Source: JBNKHH01 sp050290245
Lineage (GTDB): Bacteria; Pseudomonadota; Alphaproteobacteria; Rhodobacterales; Rhodobacteraceae
Assembly: GCA_050290245.1 (NCBI GenBank)
Contig: JBNKHH010000035.1
Location: 1 to 64,000, forward strand
DNA length: 64,000 nt
Direction: 5' to 3'
Position numbers and translations under genes: made by a program. Position 1 is the stretch's first letter; each line of letters begins with the position of its first letter. The notes under the pieces are model-generated. The model searched no databases. It worked only from the letters and a program-made list of their open reading frames with translations, and was not told where the DNA came from. Below are positions 60,473 through 64,000 of the stretch, piece by piece.

Positions 60473-61443
60473 ACATTTTCACCAGGACGCTCGCAGTGAC
60501 GGCTGCAGGCGTCTGCCTGAGCGCCGGCATGGCCGCCGCACAGGTCGTCACCATCGCAACCGGCGCTCAGGGCTCGCTTGCCTATAACTCGGGTCAGGCC
60601 GTCGCGAAGGTCGCCAACGAGGCCGGGATCACCGCCCGGACCCAACCCCTCGTCGGCTATTTGCCCCTGATCAATAACGGCGAAGTCGATTTCGGTTTCT
60701 CGAACGGTGTCGAAGCAGGCTATGCGCATGCGGGCAACGGGAACTATGACCGGGCCAATCCGAACATCCGCCTTGTCGGCGTCATGTTCCCGCTGACCAC
60801 TTCGATCATGGCGCCTTGCGACCTGGGTCTGAAAACGGTCGCTGATCTCAAGGCCAAGGCCGCCGACTTGCGCATTGCTTCGGAATACACCTCATCGACG
60901 ATCATTCCCTTTTATATCCAGGGTGGCCTGGCGAACGCGGGATTGACCTACGACGACTTCCAGCAGGTGCCGGTTGCCTCGTTCGTTGCGGGCATCAACG
61001 CCCTTGGTGATGGTTTGGTCGACGTTGCGCTGGTCAGTCTCAACGCGGGTGCGGGCCAGCAGGCGGCGGTCAAACTGAAGGATCGCGGCGGGTTGTGCTA
61101 TATCTCGCTCGACAACTCCGAGGCCGGGGTTCAGGCGTTCAAGGATTTCCTCCCGGCAGGCAATATTGTCGAGAGAAAGCAAAACGAGAACATCAACGGG
61201 CTTCAATCCTACGATGCCAACCTGATGCAGATTCCCTGGGTCATGATGACCAACGCCGACGTCAGCGATGACCTCGTGTACACGATGACCAAGGCAATCG
61301 CCGAGAACAAGGATGCCCTGAAGGAAAGCTTCGGCGCTTTTGGCGGGGCCAATGCGGCAACCATGGCCCCGGCGTCCAGCGTACCCTACCATCCCGGCGC
61401 CCTGAAATACTTTGAGGAAGCCGGAATCAAGGTTGGCGGCTGA
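60469..61443 (+). CDS. TAXI-family TRAP solute-binding protein
   Basis: 324-aa periplasmic binding protein. Sec signal MNIFTRTLAVTAAGVCLSAGMAAAQ, cleavage near residue 24; mature begins VVTIATGAQGSLAYNSGQAVAKV, the TAXI pattern, and has GYLPLINNGEVDFGFSNG near residue 70. Its ATG overlaps the permease stop and has a GGGAGG box. Binds the substrate and hands it to the fused permease. A terminator hairpin follows. Confidence 0.93.
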   Translation: MNIFTRTLAVTAAGVCLSAGMAAAQVVTIATGAQGSLAYNSGQAVAKVANEAGITARTQPLVGYLPLINNGEVDFGFSNGVEAGYAHAGNGNYDRANPNIRLVGVMFPLTTSIMAPCDLGLKTVADLKAKAADLRIASEYTSSTIIPFYIQGGLANAGLTYDDFQQVPVASFVAGINALGDGLVDVALVSLNAGAGQQAAVKLKDRGGLCYISLDNSEAGVQAFKDFLPAGNIVERKQNENINGLQSYDANLMQIPWVMMTNADVSDDLVYTMTKAIAENKDALKESFGAFGGANAATMAPASSVPYHPGALKYFEEAGIKVGG

Positions 61444-61459
61444 ACACGAACGTAGATCG

Positions 61460-61488
61460 GCGCGCCGGTTCTTCGGCGCGCTTTTTTT
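61460..61488 (+). terminator. Rho-independent terminator after the TAXI gene
   Basis: GCGCGCCG, loop GTTCTT, CGGCGCGC, then TTTTTTT. Perfect 8-bp stem 17 bp after the TAXI stop. It marks the main end of the galB-to-TAXI operon, with the hydrolase gene downstream relying on read-through or its own promoter. Confidence 0.92.
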
Positions 61489-61503
61489 CAGAGGACAATG
61501 ACA

Positions 61504-62166
61504 ATGATGACCGAACTGACGGCCGCTGACGGCCACAAGCTCGACTGCTGGATTGAACCGGCCAAGGGAGACCGCCGCGGCGGCGTCGTTATCCTTCAGG
61601 AAATATTCGGCGTGACCGACCAACTCAAGTCTGTGGCAGCGACCTATGCCGGGCATGGCTACGAGGTCGCAATTCCGGCCCTGTTCGACCGCCGGAAAAA
61701 GGGTGCCGTCATTGCTTTTTCGGACGCGCCTGCGGGCCGTGATTTGATGCTGGGATTGAAGCTGGACGAGACCATGATGGACGTGGAAGCCGCAGTGTCC
61801 GCACTGTCCGCGAACGGCGGCAAGGTCGGCGTGATCGGCTTTTGCTGGGGCGGGGGGCTCGCCATCCGTGCCGCGCAAGTCTCGAACATCGCCGCCGCCG
61901 TGTCCTTCTACGGGACGCGTTTGGCGGATTATCTCTCGGACCCGCTCAAGGCGCCGGTCCAGGGACATTGGGGCACCGAAGACGGCCATGCGCCTGCGGA
62001 GATGCTGGCCGAGCTCAAAGCGTATTATCCGGATGTCGAAATCCATACCTATGACGGTGCCGGACATGCTTTCGCAAACGACCATCGCCCGGCGAGTTAT
62101 GTGCCCGAGGATGCATCTCTGGCGCACGAGCGCGCCATGGCATTCCTGGACAGGCACCTGTCCTAG
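61504..62166 (+). CDS. Dienelactone hydrolase family protein
   Basis: 220-aa alpha/beta hydrolase. Nucleophile Cys in GFCWGGGLAI near residue 120, Glu in LQEIFGV near residue 36, Asp and His of DGAGHAFAND near residue 190, the Cys-His-Asp triad of DLH. Acts on lactones or esters; here it might process a lactone from the neighbouring pathway. ATG 61504 is 9 bp after GAGG, and ATGs at 61498 and 61507 are close alternatives. A terminator precedes it. Confidence 0.88.
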   Translation: MMTELTAADGHKLDCWIEPAKGDRRGGVVILQEIFGVTDQLKSVAATYAGHGYEVAIPALFDRRKKGAVIAFSDAPAGRDLMLGLKLDETMMDVEAAVSALSANGGKVGVIGFCWGGGLAIRAAQVSNIAAAVSFYGTRLADYLSDPLKAPVQGHWGTEDGHAPAEMLAELKAYYPDVEIHTYDGAGHAFANDHRPASYVPEDASLAHERAMAFLDRHLS

Positions 62167-62195
62167 CAGATTTCTTCTGCAAGCTATTGTTTTCA

Positions 62196-62224
62196 GGGGC
62201 GCTCCGGCCATCGGGGCGCCCTTT
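62196..62224 (+). terminator. Terminator-like hairpin after the hydrolase gene
   Basis: GGGCGC (62197-62202) and GCGCCC (62216-62221) with an internal GC-rich loop, followed by TTTC. Stem is short, so a moderate terminator. Confidence 0.6.
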
Positions 62225-62282
62225 CATATTTGAAATCTTAATTTGTTGTAATATCTCGTGCGCGTTGAAAATGTTGATTTAT

Positions 62283-62312
62283 ATGACGAATTTGAGATAT
62301 AAATGACAAATC
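62283..62312 (+). promoter_or_regulatory. Direct-repeat operator candidate upstream of gntR
   Basis: ATGACGAATT (62283-62292) and ATGACAAATC (62303-62312) repeat with a 20-bp period, two helical turns, in an AT-rich region about 115 bp before the GntR start. Candidate autoregulatory sites. Confidence 0.45.
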
Positions 62313-62426
62313 GTGCATGACAGATGGGCCGGAGGGACTTGGCTATTGGCCGTCATTGCACACGATCCGGCAGGCGGGCCGGATACTGCGGCGTCTTCGG
62401 GCGCATCGGCAGGAGGCGAAAGGTTG

Positions 62427-63164
62427 ATGGGGAGCCGAGCCTTGGCACAGGATGAAAAGCGCGGGCACAGCCGCAAACGTCTGGCCGATGTCGCCTTTGA
62501 GAGATTGATGCAGGCCATCAAATCCGGCGCTTACGGCGAGGGCGAACGTCTGCCGACCGAGCATGATCTTGCGGGCGAGTTTCAGGTTTCCCGCCCTGTC
62601 ATCCGAGAGGCGCTGAAACGTCTGCGCGATCAGGGACTGATCTATTCGCGACAAGGCGCCGGCAGTTTCGTGCGCCAATCCGGAGTGAAGAATCCCCTTG
62701 GATTCGGCCAGATTGAAAACATCGCCGACCTGCAGCGATGCTACGAATTTCGCATTACGCTGGAGCCGGAGGCCGCGGCAGCAGCGGCCGGAAAGCACAG
62801 CGAAAACTCGCTGGAGGAGATCAGGGCGGCGCTTGAATTGATGAGGGACGCAACAGTACGCCAACGGCATCGTGAAGACGCGGACTTTCAGTTTCATCTC
62901 GCCATCGCTCGGGCCAGCGAAAACCGGTACTTTTTTATCGCGATGGAGGCTTTGAAGGATCACATCGCCGTCGGCATGCAGTTCCACGGGCTGACGCTAA
63001 GGTCGGCGCCGGGTGGTTTGACGGGTGTTTTTGAGGAACATCGCGGTATCTATGAGGCGATCGCCAACAACGAACCGGACAACGCCCGCAAAAGGATGCG
63101 GGCACATCTGATCGGTTCGCGAGAGCGCTTGTTCGAAGGCCGTCGCGCTGACCTGGACCAGTAG
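62427..63164 (+). CDS. GntR (FadR/FCD subfamily) regulator
   Basis: 245 aa. N-terminal winged helix (LPTEHDLAGEFQVSRPVIREALKRLRDQGLIYSR region near residues 45-75) and C-terminal FCD helical ligand domain (LQRCYEFRITLEPEAAA ... FQFHLAIARASEN). ATG 62427 follows GGAGGCGAAAGG; the frame is open earlier but not protein-like. Likely senses an organic acid and controls the convergent DHDPS-family gene or genes beyond the window. Confidence 0.92.
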   Translation: MGSRALAQDEKRGHSRKRLADVAFERLMQAIKSGAYGEGERLPTEHDLAGEFQVSRPVIREALKRLRDQGLIYSRQGAGSFVRQSGVKNPLGFGQIENIADLQRCYEFRITLEPEAAAAAAGKHSENSLEEIRAALELMRDATVRQRHREDADFQFHLAIARASENRYFFIAMEALKDHIAVGMQFHGLTLRSAPGGLTGVFEEHRGIYEAIANNEPDNARKRMRAHLIGSRERLFEGRRADLDQ

Positions 63165-63328
63165 GGCGCGCGCAAAATCTCTTCGACATCGTTCGCGGAC
63201 ACATCTCGCGAGAAGCCGTCGACAAGGCAGCGGAGTCCACGGACCTCTTCCGCTTGGGGTCGCTTGTCCCCGGCCTGAAGACCATGGCTGGACAGGCGCA
63301 AAGCAATCGCCTGATCGATCCCGATCTT

Positions 63329-64000
63329 TCAGGCTTGCAGCTTCTGCATTTCGGCCCAAACATCTTCGCGCTCGGTCTCGGTCAGTTCGACGAGGGGCGG
63401 CATCAGGTTCAGCCATTCCATGTTGTCATAGCGCCGTGCCAGCATCGCCTTGATCGTCGGCTGCTGCACATAGCGGGTCGACAGGGTGCGCCATTCGAGG
63501 ATCCGCGCCTGCGCGGCCTCGACCACGTCGGCCTTTGACGGATCCTGCCAGTTGTCCCAGACCACGCGCAGCGCGTCCGAACGCAGGTTCGACGTGGCCG
63601 TAATGCAGCCCGCGCCACCCATCCTCAAAAGCGGGTACATGACCGGGTCTGCGCCCGCCAGCACGCCGAGGTCGGGAAAGCGCGCGCAGGTTTCTCTCAG
63701 CACGTCCATGTCGCCAAAACTGTCCTTGATGCCGACGACGATGCCCGGAAATTCTTGCATCAGCTGCTCGATCAGGGTGTGGCTGATCGGTGTCTGCGAG
63801 ACCTGGGGGATGTGGTAGAGAACAATCTTCAGCCGATCATCCCCCACACCCGAAATGACGCGGGCATAAAAGCGGAACAGGCCTTCGTCGCTGACGTTCT
63901 TGTAGTAATGGGGAGGAAGCATGACCACGCCCTTGGCACCCGCCTTGACGGCGTGCGTGGTCAGTTCGACCGTGTCCTCTACTGACAAGGCCCCGGTGCC
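63329..64000 (-). CDS. DHDPS/NAL superfamily aldolase (partial, 5' end outside window)
   Basis: The 223 C-terminal codons of a dapA-like protein that continues past the right edge (begins GTGALSVEDTVELT). Catalytic Tyr in VLYHIPQVSQ and the Schiff-base Lys in GIKDSFGD are present. The family includes dihydrodipicolinate synthase, KDG aldolase and other pyruvate-dependent lyases. Its place near a GntR regulator and catabolic genes suggests a sugar-acid or hydroxy-keto-acid aldolase/dehydratase rather than lysine synthesis. Confidence 0.85.
   Translation of the reverse strand, partial: GTGALSVEDTVELTTHAVKAGAKGVVMLPPHYYKNVSDEGLFRFYARVISGVGDDRLKIVLYHIPQVSQTPISHTLIEQLMQEFPGIVVGIKDSFGDMDVLRETCARFPDLGVLAGADPVMYPLLRMGGAGCITATSNLRSDALRVVWDNWQDPSKADVVEAAQARILEWRTLSTRYVQQPTIKAMLARRYDNMEWLNLMPPLVELTETEREDVWAEMQKLQA

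Overview
The window looks like a chromosomal segment of an alphaproteobacterium of the Rhodobacterales (Roseobacter group). The support is high-GC DNA, dense short-spaced genes, aerobic cobaltochelatase genes (cobS/cobT), a two-gene proton-translocating transhydrogenase (pntA/pntB), a Hint-domain protein of the type common in this group, DUF427/DUF805/DUF4177 proteins, and TRAP rather than MFS uptake for the catabolic cluster. This placement is inference from gene content; no ribosomal RNA is present.

Layout. 1-2.5 kb: the start of rpiA, two glycosyltransferases and a complete tRNA-Leu(UAG). 2.5-10.4 kb: a 7.8-kb integrated element, AT-richer than its surroundings, bounded by a 17-bp direct repeat that begins inside the tRNA-Leu 3' end and recurs just past a tyrosine integrase. 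Its cargo is a HEPN-like protein, a membrane acyltransferase, a small lipoprotein, and a leftward block of replication/regulation-like genes with an AlpA-type regulator. 10.4-30 kb: housekeeping genes (MFS exporter, trigger factor, 5-oxoprolinase subunit, CLC channel, M24 peptidase, cobT/cobS, msrB, bolA, gatB) and two tandem lytic-transglycosylase-like exported proteins. 30-52 kb: helical hypotheticals, acyltransferase, SDR, pepN, tandem fasciclin proteins, an XRE-cupin regulator with a glutamine-amidotransferase-class hydrolase and a D-lyxose isomerase, the Hint protein, pntAB, a pseudouridine synthase, an ornithine/lysine decarboxylase, two aminotransferases, an MsbA-like ABC exporter and YgfZ.

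52-64 kb is a catabolic region. A MarR regulator faces a gentisate-dioxygenase-like cupin. A LysR regulator with two N-terminal winged-helix units then faces an operon-like series: PIG-L type 4-oxalomesaconate hydratase (galB), CHA aldolase (ligK/galC), 4-oxalomesaconate tautomerase (galD), 2-pyrone-4,6-dicarboxylate hydrolase (ligI), a fused TRAP permease and a TAXI binding protein. A dienelactone-hydrolase-family gene, a GntR regulator and the 3' part of a DHDPS-family gene follow. Together the enzymes would take 2-pyrone-4,6-dicarboxylate (PDC) to pyruvate plus oxaloacetate, yet no extradiol ring-cleavage dioxygenase or LigC is visible. The cluster may therefore be a dedicated uptake and degradation module for PDC or a related polycarboxylate.

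Gene starts were chosen by ribosome-binding site, domain start and overlap, so many differ from the longest open frame. Long open frames antisense to trigger factor, cobS, gatB, the TRAP permease and others were rejected as shadows of GC-rich genes.
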